Shown here in pieces: positions 1 through 7,175 of a stretch of DNA of 11,104 nucleotides. Numbering within the stretch: position 1 is the first letter of the stretch; each line of letters starts with the position of its first letter. Where the stretch lies: contig CAMLHL010000081.1 of NCBI GenBank assembly GCA_946479855.1, forward strand, positions 1-11,104. The letters run 5' to 3'. The stretch is from an uncultured Pseudomonadota bacterium (lineage in GTDB: Bacteria > Pseudomonadota > Gammaproteobacteria > Burkholderiales > Rhodocyclaceae). The notes beneath the pieces were generated by a model, which searched no databases, was not told where the DNA came from, and saw only the letters and a list, made by a program, of their open reading frames with translations. Both the position numbers and the translations under genes were made by a program.

Positions 1-257
1 GGATCTGCGGCCGCTGCGCCCGCGAATTCACCGTCGCCAACCTGCGCGAACTGACGGTGCACCACCGCGATCATAATCACGACAATAATCCGGCCGACGG
101 GAGCAACTGGGAACTCCTCTGTATCTACTGTCATGACAACGAGCACCAGAAGCAGATCGAGGCCGACCGCGGCCATACCGACGCCCGCACGATGCACGGC
201 GGTGGCGCCACGCACAACCCCTTCGCCGCACTGCAATCGCTGCTCAAGAAAGAGTAA
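1..257 (+). CDS. yajD: HNH nuclease family protein YajD (5' truncated by window edge)
   Basis: The reading frame enters at base 3, is open from the window edge and ends at TAA 255-257; the N-terminus lies outside. The visible 84 residues hold a CxxC pair (CGRC) at the very start, the LRELTVHH segment, a DHNHDNNP loop, GSNWELLC, and a second CxxC (CIYC) followed by HDNEH. This is the arrangement of the small zinc-stabilised HNH proteins of the E. coli YajD type, which are about 115 residues long; the C-terminal NPFAAL segment also matches that family. The HNH fold cuts nucleic acid, but the physiological role of YajD is not established. The next gene, yjbQ, starts 8 bp downstream on the same strand, so the two are probably co-transcribed. 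A GTG at 57 is internal to the conserved domain and is not the real start. Confidence 0.9.
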   Translation, partial: ICGRCAREFTVANLRELTVHHRDHNHDNNPADGSNWELLCIYCHDNEHQKQIEADRGHTDARTMHGGGATHNPFAALQSLLKKE

Positions 258-265
258 GCCCACCG

Positions 266-679
266 ATGGCCGAGCAACATCGACTGAGCATTAGCACCCG
301 CGGCCGCGGTTCGCTCGAGATCACCGGCGAAATAGCCGCGCTGGTCAGGAATACCACGGTCGACGCCGGCATTGCCCATATTTTCGTTCGCCATACCAGT
401 TGCGGCCTGGCGATCACGGAAAATGCCGACGCCAGCGTCCGCCGCGATCTCGAAACCCTGCTGCAGCGCTGGGCGCCGGACGGCGACCCGGCCTATCGGC
501 ACGATCTTGAAGGTGACGACGACATGGCCGCCCATGCCCGCTCCCTGCTCACCGGCGTGGCGCTGGCCGTGCCCTTCGCCGACGGTCGCCTGCTACTCGG
601 CACCTGGCAGGGAATTTACCTGTTCGAACACCGTGCCGAGGGGCAGCGGCGGGAGATCGTGCTGACCCTGTGCGGCTAG
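266..679 (+). CDS. yjbQ: YjbQ family protein (UPF0047; secondary thiamine-phosphate synthase type)
   Basis: A 137-residue protein, the usual length for this single-domain family. Diagnostic motifs are visible in order: HTSC (43-46) followed by ITENAD, the VRRDLE segment (58-63), a His at 79, the DDMAAH segment (85-90) and the signature GTWQGIYLFEHR (112-123). Conserved His residues 43, 79, 90 and 122 are candidates for the family's metal or substrate site. E. coli YjbQ shows weak thiamine-phosphate synthase activity, which gave the family its name; the true cellular role is uncertain. ATG 266 lies 8 bp after the yajD stop, with a purine-rich AAAGAG at the end of yajD as a weak ribosome binding site. 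It is likely the last gene of a yajD-yjbQ unit. No clear terminator follows. Confidence 0.95.
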   Translation: MAEQHRLSISTRGRGSLEITGEIAALVRNTTVDAGIAHIFVRHTSCGLAITENADASVRRDLETLLQRWAPDGDPAYRHDLEGDDDMAAHARSLLTGVALAVPFADGRLLLGTWQGIYLFEHRAEGQRREIVLTLCG

Positions 680-826
680 AAATTCGCTACCCACCCGACG
701 GTATTTGCTGCCGGCCGCCACCGTGAAAAAGCCGCCCAACCGGCAAAGCGCTCGGCAAAACCGCTTCAATCCATTGATACAATAATTTCCAGCGCCATCT
801 TTCCGGCGCATGAAAAGGAAGCCGCC
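680..826 (+). promoter_or_regulatory. Intergenic region upstream of the REC-histidine kinase, with extended -10 promoter
   Basis: This 147-bp gap separates yjbQ from the kinase gene. It contains an extended -10 element, TG-A-TACAAT, at 775-783, close to the sigma-70 consensus; no good -35 hexamer lies 16-18 bp upstream, which fits an extended -10 promoter. The inferred transcript would start near 790. An AAGGA ribosome binding site at 815-819 lies 7 nt before the TTG start at 827. I see only short GC-rich repeats (around 710-745) and no hairpin followed by a T-tract, so termination after yjbQ is not demonstrated. Confidence 0.5.
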
Positions 827-2110
827 TTGGATGATTTGAACTGCTCCATCCTTATCGTTGATGACTCAAAGATCAATGTGGCGCTATTTTCTGCGCAGCT
901 GAACAGCGCTTCCTACACCACGCTCTTCGCCTACTCCGGCAAGCAAGCCCTGAAGATCGCCGTCGAGCAGCATCCGGACCTGATCCTGCTCGACGTGATG
1001 ATGCCGGAGATGAACGGCTTTGAAGTCGCCAGCCAGCTCAAAGGCAACGAAGCCACCCGAAACATCCCGATCATTATGATCACTGCACTGGATGATCAGG
1101 AATCGATGCTCAAGGGGCTCGAATGCGGTGCCGAAGAGTTTCTGACCAAGCCGGTCATGATCACCGAACTCCTGCTGCGCGTCCGCAACCTGCTGAAGCT
1201 CAAGAAATACCAGGATCTTCTGAGCCAGCAGAGTAATCAACTGGAGGAACAGGTTGCCGAGGGACATCTTCGCCTGAGCCAAGCCCAGGAAAAACTGATC
1301 CAATCGGAAAAACTCGCATCGATTGGCCAGTTGGCGGCCGGCGTGGCCCATGAAATCAACAATCCGATCGGCTTTGTAAAATCGAACATTGGCAGCCTGA
1401 AATCCTACGTCAGCGATTTTCTGGAAATACTTGCGCAATACGAGGCGCTCGAATCGCTGCTGCCGGCCGATGCCGAACCCATCCGCAAACTCCGGGACTT
1501 GAAGAGGTCAGCCGATCTCGCCTTCATCTGCGACGATGTCCAGAACCTGATTGCGCAATCGCAGGACGGGATCGCCCGGGTGGCAAAAATCATTCAGGAC
1601 CTGAAGGATTTTGCCCGCAGCGACAACAGCCCGTCCTGGGTCAAGGCCGATCTCCATGCCTGCCTGGACTCGGCGCTCAATATCGCCGCCAACGAAATCA
1701 AGTACAAGGCCGATGTCGTCAGGGAATACGGCTCGCTTCCCGAGATCGAATGCCTGCCCGCGCAACTAGGCCAGGTCTTCCTCAACATCATGGTCAATGC
1801 CGCGCAGGCGATGGCCGACGATGCCGGGCGCGGCACCATCACCATCCGCTCCGGCCGCCTGGCCAGCGATCGGGTCTGGATCGAGGTCGCCGACACGGGC
1901 TGCGGCATGGAATCGGCGCAGATCAAGCGGATTTTCGAGCCGTTCTATACGACGAAGCCGATTGGCCTCGGCACCGGCCTCGGCCTCTCCATCTCCTACG
2001 GGATCATCCAGCGCCATGGCGGCCATATCGAGGCTATTAGCGCCCCTGGACAGGGCTCGACCTTCCGCCTGGAACTGCCGGTGCACCAACCCGCCAGCGC
2101 GGATTCCTGA
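827..2110 (+). CDS. REC-domain histidine kinase (REC-coiled coil-HisKA-HATPase)
   Basis: A 427-residue soluble protein with no signal peptide or membrane segment. Residues 6-122 are a receiver domain: acidic pair D12/D13, phospho-acceptor D56, T86 and K108 followed by P. A coiled coil (about 125-160) leads to a HisKA domain with phosphorylated H175 in the HEINNPIG motif (HPK4-like), then a HATPase domain with N-box N324, G1 box DTGCG (356-360) and G2 box GTGLGLS (382-388). The kinase core therefore looks active, and its activity is probably gated by phosphorylation of its own REC domain from another kinase, because no sensor domain is visible. The start is TTG 827: it has AAGGA 7 nt upstream, whereas nearby ATGs at 810 and 831 are out of frame. 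It converges on the minus-strand operon, and its kinase core is a close paralogue of the hemerythrin kinase there. Confidence 0.93.
   Translation: MDDLNCSILIVDDSKINVALFSAQLNSASYTTLFAYSGKQALKIAVEQHPDLILLDVMMPEMNGFEVASQLKGNEATRNIPIIMITALDDQESMLKGLECGAEEFLTKPVMITELLLRVRNLLKLKKYQDLLSQQSNQLEEQVAEGHLRLSQAQEKLIQSEKLASIGQLAAGVAHEINNPIGFVKSNIGSLKSYVSDFLEILAQYEALESLLPADAEPIRKLRDLKRSADLAFICDDVQNLIAQSQDGIARVAKIIQDLKDFARSDNSPSWVKADLHACLDSALNIAANEIKYKADVVREYGSLPEIECLPAQLGQVFLNIMVNAAQAMADDAGRGTITIRSGRLASDRVWIEVADTGCGMESAQIKRIFEPFYTTKPIGLGTGLGLSISYGIIQRHGGHIEAISAPGQGSTFRLELPVHQPASADS
1325..1373 (+). repeat. 49-bp perfect inverted repeat, copy 1 (HisKA coding)
   Basis: These 49 bases are identical to the reverse complement of 4719-4767. 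They encode the segment around the phosphorylated His ([16 protein letters not shown]) in the orphan kinase. Identity stops sharply on the downstream side, where the two genes diverge at once. Confidence 0.9.
1677..1721 (+). repeat. 45-bp perfect inverted repeat, copy 1 (kinase linker coding)
   Basis: These 45 bases are identical to the reverse complement of 4377-4421. They encode the [14 protein letters not shown] segment just before the N-box region of the orphan kinase. This is the second long exact match between the two kinase genes. Confidence 0.9.
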
Positions 2111-2125
2111 GCCGGCCGCTCTCAG
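2107..2125. other. Small inverted repeat spanning both convergent stop codons
   Basis: CTGAG at 2107-2111 and CTCAG at 2121-2125 form a 5-bp inverted repeat with a 9-nt GC-rich spacer. It covers the TGA of the plus-strand kinase (2108-2110) and the TGA of the minus-strand response regulator (2122-2124). There is no T-tract on either strand, so it is at best a weak bidirectional stop signal and may be chance. Confidence 0.3.
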
Positions 2126-2664
2126 TTGTCGGGATCGTCGATAATCACCGAGCCGTCGGGCGCCCAATTGACATGGGTGATACCGGGTTCCTCGGACTCG
2201 ATCCGTTGTTTTTCGATTTCCTCGGTCAACTCGTCGGCATGTGAACGGCGCGCCCCCTCCGCCAGGAGTCTCTCTTCAAGCAGACGCTGATGTTCCCGGC
2301 AGGCCGCCTCGATGGTGGCGACAAAGTCCTCGTCGCCCCAGGGTTTGGCCAGATAGCGATAGATTCCGACTTCATTGACTGCCGTGACCAGCGCCTGAAA
2401 ATCGGTTGCGGCAGACAGCAGCAGGCGGGTCGCATCCGGCTGGATGCCGCGGAAGCAGCGCAGAAAATTGACGCCATCCATCACTGGCATGCGGTAGTCG
2501 GAAACGACGACATCGAAGTCCACTTCGCTGGCGCGCTGCAATGCAGCCTCCGGATCGGTAAAGACCTCGACCACATAGTCCTTGCCGGCCAGGGTCCGGT
2601 TCAGCAGGCGCTTCAATGCTTGCAGCAGGTTGATCTCGTCATCAACGAGCAGCACTCTTTTCAT
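2122..2664 (-). CDS. Single-domain response regulator with short acidic C-terminal tail
   Basis: A 180-residue protein. Residues 1-125 are a receiver domain of the RpfG-like subtype: acidic DDE (8-10), phospho-acceptor D56 in SDYRMP, S84, and K107 in the KPW motif after IYRYLA. A helical stretch (about 120-150) and a tail of about 35 residues, rich in acidic residues and containing a DGSVIIDD segment, follow. No DNA-binding or enzymatic output domain is visible, so it may act by protein contact or as a phosphate sink or relay. ATG 2664 overlaps the end of the HD-GYP gene by 23 bp and has GGAG (minus strand, 2674-2671) 6 nt upstream. It is the last gene of the operon and ends 11 bp from the convergent kinase stop. 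The function of the tail is unknown to me. Confidence 0.92.
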   Translation of the reverse strand: MKRVLLVDDEINLLQALKRLLNRTLAGKDYVVEVFTDPEAALQRASEVDFDVVVSDYRMPVMDGVNFLRCFRGIQPDATRLLLSAATDFQALVTAVNEVGIYRYLAKPWGDEDFVATIEAACREHQRLLEERLLAEGARRSHADELTEEIEKQRIESEEPGITHVNWAPDGSVIIDDPDN

Positions 2665-3982
2665 GGCTTTCTCCAGAAGTACGCACGTGAATAGTCATCA
2701 CGATATTTTCCGATGATGCATAGTCGCGAATCTGTCGGATCAGACTGGCGTCGAGAATATAGTCCGTTGCCAGCAGCAAGACACCGTCGCGAGTCACCAG
2801 ATCGCGTGACAATATCATGCCGGGCTTCAGATCGGAGGCCCCCAGCTCGATCTCGCCGGTATCCCGAACCTCCACGTTGCCGACAATTTCCAGGAAGGCA
2901 TCGATGACCTTCGGGTCATAGCGCTTGCCCCGCCCATCGGCAATCAGCTTTTTTGCGTCATCCTGAGAATAACGACGCACGGACAGGCTGCCGATCTGCA
3001 ACCCGTCGTAGTCATTGGCAACGGACAAAATCCTGGCCCCCATGGGAATTCCCAGCCCGGAAAGTCCGTCCGGGTAGCCCTGCCCGTCGAAACGTTCATG
3101 GTGGGCGCGCACGATCATGGCCGCCCCGCGCAGCTCCTCGAGCGCCATCACCGACTGCTCGCCCTTGACCGGATGTTTGCGATAAAGCCCCAGTTCCTCG
3201 CCGGTCATCTGCGGCACCGGCTTGACCAGCAGATGATCGGGCAAACCGATCTTGCCGATATCGTGCAGCAAACCGGCCAGAAATACGTCCTGACTGTCGG
3301 CCGGACTCAGCCCCATGCGATTGGCGATCTTGCGCGCCAGATCGGCGACGCGGCGGGAGTGACCAGCCAGGTTCGAGCCGCGCAATTCGATCAGGTTGGC
3401 GAACACCTTGATCGAAGTCAGGAAGCTGCTTTTCAGCTTATCGTGGGCCTGGCGCAATTCGACGGTACGCTCCATGACCTTGAGTTCGAGATTGGCGTTC
3501 AGGTCGCGCAGCTCTTCGTTCTGTCTTGCGGTCAACAGTTCCAGGCGGGCTTTTTCACGCTCCAGCGCCTTGCGCTCCAGGGCTCGCCGGACGATCAGCA
3601 GAAGATCGTTATCGTCCCAGGGCTTGGAGATGTAACGATAGATTTCGCCCTTGTTGATGGCGTCGACCGTAGAGGTAATGTCGGCATAGCCGGTCAGCAA
3701 CAGGCGCAAGGTATCGGGCCAGCGTTGTTTGACCTGCTCGAGAAAATGGGCGCCATCCATTTCCGGCATCCGCATGTCGGAAATGACCAAGTCAAAAGAT
3801 TGCGCTTCCATGATGGCGAGCGCTTCGGCGCCGCCACCGGCGACGGTGATCCGATAGCCGTGCGGCCGCAGCAACCGGCGCAGGGCAGAGAGGATATTCG
3901 GCTCGTCATCGACGCAGAGCAGATTCCAAGGCTCCGCCAGCGTACCGGCCGCTTCGGGTTGATCCGGATGTATCTCGTTCAT
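2642..3982 (-). CDS. RpfG-family response regulator, REC-HD-GYP c-di-GMP phosphodiesterase
   Basis: A 446-residue protein. REC domain at about 20-135: DDE 25-27, phospho-acceptor D69 in SDMRMP, K120 in KPW. A coiled coil (about 135-185) joins it to an HD-GYP domain (about 186-370) with H208, the HD pair H240/D241 plus K244, H270, and the HHE segment (294-296) followed by DGQGYP (299-304). HD-GYP enzymes hydrolyse c-di-GMP, finally to GMP, at a di- or tri-metal site. About 75 residues follow without an assigned domain. Oddities: the usual Asp of the VADxxDAL motif is Asn (N323 in VANDYDGL), and the position four before H208 is N204, not an acidic residue as in trinuclear enzymes. ATG 3982 overlaps the kinase stop (ATGA) and has GGGAGG 6 nt upstream, so translation is probably coupled to the kinase, its likely phospho-donor. 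Confidence 0.95.
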   Translation of the reverse strand: MNEIHPDQPEAAGTLAEPWNLLCVDDEPNILSALRRLLRPHGYRITVAGGGAEALAIMEAQSFDLVISDMRMPEMDGAHFLEQVKQRWPDTLRLLLTGYADITSTVDAINKGEIYRYISKPWDDNDLLLIVRRALERKALEREKARLELLTARQNEELRDLNANLELKVMERTVELRQAHDKLKSSFLTSIKVFANLIELRGSNLAGHSRRVADLARKIANRMGLSPADSQDVFLAGLLHDIGKIGLPDHLLVKPVPQMTGEELGLYRKHPVKGEQSVMALEELRGAAMIVRAHHERFDGQGYPDGLSGLGIPMGARILSVANDYDGLQIGSLSVRRYSQDDAKKLIADGRGKRYDPKVIDAFLEIVGNVEVRDTGEIELGASDLKPGMILSRDLVTRDGVLLLATDYILDASLIRQIRDYASSENIVMTIHVRTSGESHEKSAAR

Positions 3983-6108
3983 TGAGCGCCTCCCGCAGTT
4001 TCAAGGCTTTTGGGCGAATGCTGGATGGGCAGGACGATACGGAAAGTACTTCCCCGCCCGACGGCACTCTCCAGTTCGATTTTGCCATCGTGGTTCTGGA
4101 TGATTCCATAAGAAAGCGACAAGCCCAGGCCGGTCCCCTTGCCCACCGGCTTGGTCGTGAAAAAAGGATCGAATATCTTCTGGCGGATCTCTTCCGGAAT
4201 GCCGCAGCCGGTATCCGAAAATTCGAGCCAGACCTTGTCGCCACTGACGCCCGTCCGGATCGTGATCCGTCCGCGCTCCGGACCGATGGCATGCGCCGCG
4301 TTGACCAGCAGATTCATGAAGACCTGGTTCAATTGCGACGGCATGCATTCCACTTCGGGCAGGCTGCCGTACTCCTTGACGACATCGGCCTTGTACTTGA
4401 TTTCGTTGGCGGCGATATTGATCGTCGAGTCCAGCCCCTGATGGAGATTGGACCATTGCCACTCGCGCGTGCTGTCCACCCGCGAGAAATCCTTCAAGTC
4501 CTGGACGATCTTCTTGACGCGTGAAATGCCTTCTTTCGACTCCTGCATCAACATCGGAATATCTTCCTGCAGAAAATCGAAATCGACCTCCTGGCGCAAT
4601 CCGGCCAGCGCTCCCGCCTGCGGCTGAGGGATCGCCGCCTCGGACGCTGCATAGGCGTTCATCAGACGGAACAGATCGTTGATATATTTTTCCAGGGCGC
4701 CGATGTTGGAGTAGACGTAGCCGATCGGATTGTTGATTTCATGGGCCACGCCGGCCGCCAACTGGCCGATCGAGGCGAGTTTTTCCGATTGCACCAGTTG
4801 TTCCCGGGTGTCGGAAAGCTCGATATTCAACTCGGTCAGCTCGACATAGCGCCGACGCAACTCCGTCTCTGCCCTTTCCCGTTCGGCATTGTCCAGTGCC
4901 AGACGATTGTTCGCCTCCTGCAACTGACAGGTGCGTTTCTGGACCAGTTCTTCGAGCTGGGCCTGGTACTTGCGGAGTTCATCCTCGGCCTGATGGCGCT
5001 CGGTGACATCCTGCAAGGTTTCAATGGCGCCGATAATCCGGCCGTTTGCATCTTTCAGCGGTGCTGCCGTGAAGTACAACCAGCGCCCGTTGCTGCCGAA
5101 GTGCGGATAAAAATCCTCGGCTTCGAAAGCCCCTTCGACGATCGACGACGGTCGGCATCTCCCCTTGTAATAGCTCTCGAAACCTTCCTGGAGCGAACCA
5201 TTGACGATCAGGTCGGCCAGAATGGGACGCTCGGTTGGATAAAACGGCGCCCACTGGCGGTTGGTTCGCAACATTTCGCTGGCCTCCACACCGGTCACCA
5301 AGGCACAGGCCTTGTTCCAGTGCGTTACCTTGTGCTCGGCATTGATGACCAGGGTCGGCACAGGATCACCGTCGACAATCTGCGACAGCAACTGTTGCAT
5401 CATGCGCTGAGCCCCCAGGCTGGCGCTCTTGCGTTCTGACTCGACCAACTGCTTTTGGGTACTTTCCAGATTGGCCATCGCCTCCCTGAGCTTGCTCTGC
5501 TCGGCCCTCAACTCTTCATTGGCGTCCAGTAATTCCCGTGTTCGTTCGCTGACCCGCTCTTCGAGTCGGCGGTTGAGATCGACCAGGGCCTGATTGCGCC
5601 CGGCAATGACCCGATACAGCGAATTGAGCGCATCGAGCAGGCTGGCCGTCGCCGGGTCGGTGACCAGGGCAAGCTCGGCTTCATAGGCCTCAGCCGGCGT
5701 CATGCCTCTGCGGATATTCTGCACCTGCCTGGCCATCGCCTGATCAGTGCCCAGAATATGGTAAGCCAGCCAGTTGGTCAGGAAACGCAACAGGAACTCG
5801 GTATCCGACTGGCCGGTATTGATCGTCCGCATGTTGGTGATCTGCTGGGCAAAGTCACGATGGATGCGCTTGTGCAATTCAAAGTGCCGCACATCGCAGC
5901 CGGCTTTCGCCATCAACTCTTCCTCGTGGGAAAAGTGAACGACGGCATACTGAACCAGTTCTTCGAGAATCGTCTCGATTTCTTCAGAGCGGGCATCTTT
6001 TGCGTGCAGGTTGCCGACCCAGTTGATGATGCGAACCAGCTCCTTGTGTTCGCTATCGACGACGGCCTCCCCGGTGATGAAGCGATCGCTCCAGACAAAA
6101 GTCTCCAT
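3979..6108 (-). CDS. Bacteriohemerythrin-PAS histidine kinase (putative O2/NO/redox sensor)
   Basis: A cytoplasmic-looking sensor kinase of 709 residues from the chosen start. Residues 1-130 are a bacteriohemerythrin domain with all seven expected di-iron ligands: H21, H58, E62, H79, H83, H117 and D122. Then come a coiled coil (about 169-233), a PAS domain (about 237-371, ending in [12 protein letters not shown]), a second coiled coil, a HisKA domain with H456 in HEINNPIG, and a HATPase with N599, D632 in DTGCG, and a GTGLGL loop (658-663). Hemerythrin domains bind O2 reversibly, so O2, NO or redox sensing is the likely input; this is inference. I chose ATG 6108 because GGGGA precedes it by 5 nt and [10 protein letters not shown] matches the usual hemerythrin start. 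ATGs at 6129/6126 right after the HDOD stop would add 7 or 6 residues. It shares ATGA with the HD-GYP gene, its probable partner. Confidence 0.94.
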   Translation of the reverse strand: METFVWSDRFITGEAVVDSEHKELVRIINWVGNLHAKDARSEEIETILEELVQYAVVHFSHEEELMAKAGCDVRHFELHKRIHRDFAQQITNMRTINTGQSDTEFLLRFLTNWLAYHILGTDQAMARQVQNIRRGMTPAEAYEAELALVTDPATASLLDALNSLYRVIAGRNQALVDLNRRLEERVSERTRELLDANEELRAEQSKLREAMANLESTQKQLVESERKSASLGAQRMMQQLLSQIVDGDPVPTLVINAEHKVTHWNKACALVTGVEASEMLRTNRQWAPFYPTERPILADLIVNGSLQEGFESYYKGRCRPSSIVEGAFEAEDFYPHFGSNGRWLYFTAAPLKDANGRIIGAIETLQDVTERHQAEDELRKYQAQLEELVQKRTCQLQEANNRLALDNAERERAETELRRRYVELTELNIELSDTREQLVQSEKLASIGQLAAGVAHEINNPIGYVYSNIGALEKYINDLFRLMNAYAASEAAIPQPQAGALAGLRQEVDFDFLQEDIPMLMQESKEGISRVKKIVQDLKDFSRVDSTREWQWSNLHQGLDSTINIAANEIKYKADVVKEYGSLPEVECMPSQLNQVFMNLLVNAAHAIGPERGRITIRTGVSGDKVWLEFSDTGCGIPEEIRQKIFDPFFTTKPVGKGTGLGLSLSYGIIQNHDGKIELESAVGRGSTFRIVLPIQHSPKSLETAGGAQ
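4377..4421 (-). repeat. 45-bp perfect inverted repeat, copy 2 (kinase linker coding)
   Basis: Reverse complement identical to 1677-1721. It encodes the same [14 protein letters not shown] segment in the hemerythrin kinase. Confidence 0.9.
4719..4767 (-). repeat. 49-bp perfect inverted repeat, copy 2 (HisKA coding)
   Basis: Reverse complement identical to 1325-1373. It encodes the H-box region of the hemerythrin kinase, including the phosphorylated His. Confidence 0.9.
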
Positions 6109-6110
6109 GC

Positions 6111-6118
6111 TTTTCCCC
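6111..6118 (-). promoter_or_regulatory. Ribosome binding site deciding the hemerythrin kinase start
   Basis: GGGGAAAA on the minus strand; its GGGGA ends 5 nt before ATG 6108. The two earlier in-frame ATGs (6129, 6126) directly follow the HDOD stop and have no comparable site, though translational coupling could still use them. Confidence 0.55.
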
Positions 6119-6129
6119 AACGGCATCAT

Positions 6130-6996
6130 TCAGTTCAACAACACTTTACTGAGCGCCGAAAATTCCTGCTCGACCTCGGCAAATATTTCCTGGCTATCCT
6201 GCCAGGCCAGATCGGCTTGTCGCCAGCAGCGCTCGGAAATACGAGGGACCGCATCAAGCGGGTCGCCGGCCAGATCCATGGTATGCGCAAGCACGTCCCC
6301 CAGATGGACGATACAGGCCAGTACCCCGCTGTTGTTTGCATCGGGGCGATGGTGATTGGCGATGGCATCGCAGATGGCCGGCGGGAAATGCCAGCGTTCG
6401 CCGAGAATGGCGCCGATTTGCCCGTGGTCCATGCCGGCCACCGCCAGTTCGGCTTCATGCGTCGTGCAGTCATGTGCCAATCGGTAGCTGTTCACTGCGG
6501 CCGTATGTTCGGGAAAGGCGCAGGCAAACATCAGGCGGCCAATATCGTGCAGCAGCCCCGCCACGAATGCGCCGCCTTCTCCGGCAAGCATGCGGCGCGC
6601 CAAAGCCCGGGAAGACAATGCGCAGGCAATGCTGTGCCGGTCGTAGGCTTGCACATTGAATCCCGAATCGCGGCTGGCCGGGACAGCCGAAAATGTCCCG
6701 CAAAACGCGGAGGCGGTTGCCAGGCCATGCACCGCGCGCAGCCCCAGGACGGCGATGGCACTGGGAATGCTTCCCACCTGCCCGCGCAAGCCATAAAACG
6801 GGGAATTGGCAACGCGCAGCAGGCGAGCCACCAATGCCTGATCGCGCCCGATCACCTTGGCCAGTTCGGCCGCGGTGGCGTTTTCGTCATCGAGGCAGCG
6901 TAACAGATCGCCGATGATGCCGGATGGCCGCGGCAGACAGTTGATGTTATCGAGCACCATGTCGGCGCTGATCGCTCCGAATGTCGGTGAATTCAT
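6130..6996 (-). CDS. HDOD domain signal-transduction protein
   Basis: A 288-residue protein made almost entirely of one HDOD domain. Visible family features in order: the N-terminal LPRPS segment (21-25), a helical region ending in RVANSPFYG (61-69), IPSAIAVLGL (77-86), H121 followed by S, the GLLHDIGRL motif (147-155, H150/D151), MDHGQIGA (189-196), HHRP (215-218) and HLGD (231-234). HDOD domains resemble HD phosphohydrolases but are mostly thought to be non-catalytic scaffolds in signalling, often linked to c-di-GMP or chemotaxis proteins. ATG 6996 overlaps the stop of the 60-residue gene (ATGA) and is preceded by GGAGAAGG. Its TGA is directly followed by ATGATG upstream of the hemerythrin kinase, so it is firmly inside the operon. 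Its partner is probably one of the adjacent regulators; the sequence does not show which. Confidence 0.93.
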   Translation of the reverse strand: MNSPTFGAISADMVLDNINCLPRPSGIIGDLLRCLDDENATAAELAKVIGRDQALVARLLRVANSPFYGLRGQVGSIPSAIAVLGLRAVHGLATASAFCGTFSAVPASRDSGFNVQAYDRHSIACALSSRALARRMLAGEGGAFVAGLLHDIGRLMFACAFPEHTAAVNSYRLAHDCTTHEAELAVAGMDHGQIGAILGERWHFPPAICDAIANHHRPDANNSGVLACIVHLGDVLAHTMDLAGDPLDAVPRISERCWRQADLAWQDSQEIFAEVEQEFSALSKVLLN

Positions 6997-7175
6997 TGCA
7001 CCTTCTCCGTGAGGCGATAGGTCATGATCTGCTGCCTGAGTTCCACGGCTGGCGGATTGTTGCCGGCCAGCCGGAAGAGATAGTTTATCCGCTCGATGAG
7101 CTGCTCACGAGGGACAGCAAACTCCTCCCCGCTCGCGGGAGTAACGGTCCCCTCGTCCGCCGGTTCAAGACTCAT
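6993..7175 (-). CDS. Small conserved-context protein of unknown function (60 aa)
   Basis: A 60-residue ORF wedged between the GGDEF-EAL gene and the HDOD gene. ATG 7175 lies inside the 3' end of the upstream gene (11-bp overlap), with a strong AAGGGGGA site 6 nt before it, and its TGA forms ATGA with the HDOD start. Two such junctions argue that it is translated. I do not recognise a family. The first 20 residues are acidic and rich in Pro, Gly and Thr, likely disordered. Residues 22-37 and 43-58 look like two amphipathic helices separated by GNNPP, a possible helical hairpin. There is no signal peptide, membrane segment or Cys. The open frame extends upstream to an ATG at 7301, but that part runs antiparallel to no signal and is embedded in the larger gene, so the shorter start is preferred. 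A small adaptor for a neighbouring regulator is only a guess. Confidence 0.75.
   Translation of the reverse strand: MSLEPADEGTVTPASGEEFAVPREQLIERINYLFRLAGNNPPAVELRQQIMTYRLTEKVQ

Noticed and set aside
700..760. Possible intrinsic terminator after yjbQ in a GC-rich segment
   Set aside because: Only 4-bp stems are found and no T-tract follows on the plus strand.
3098..3985. Plus-strand open frame of 295 codons opposite the HD-GYP gene
   Set aside because: Antisense shadow; the opposite strand carries unmistakable REC and HD-GYP motifs.
5758..6903. Plus-strand open frame of 381 codons spanning the hemerythrin kinase and HDOD genes
   Set aside because: It crosses the junction of two real minus-strand genes, has no good ribosome binding site that I can see and no domain.
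6130..6996. HDOD protein retaining H121, H150/D151, HH 215-216 and D234 as a possible active phosphohydrolase
   Set aside because: These residues are commonly retained in HDOD domains, so they are not evidence of unusual catalysis.
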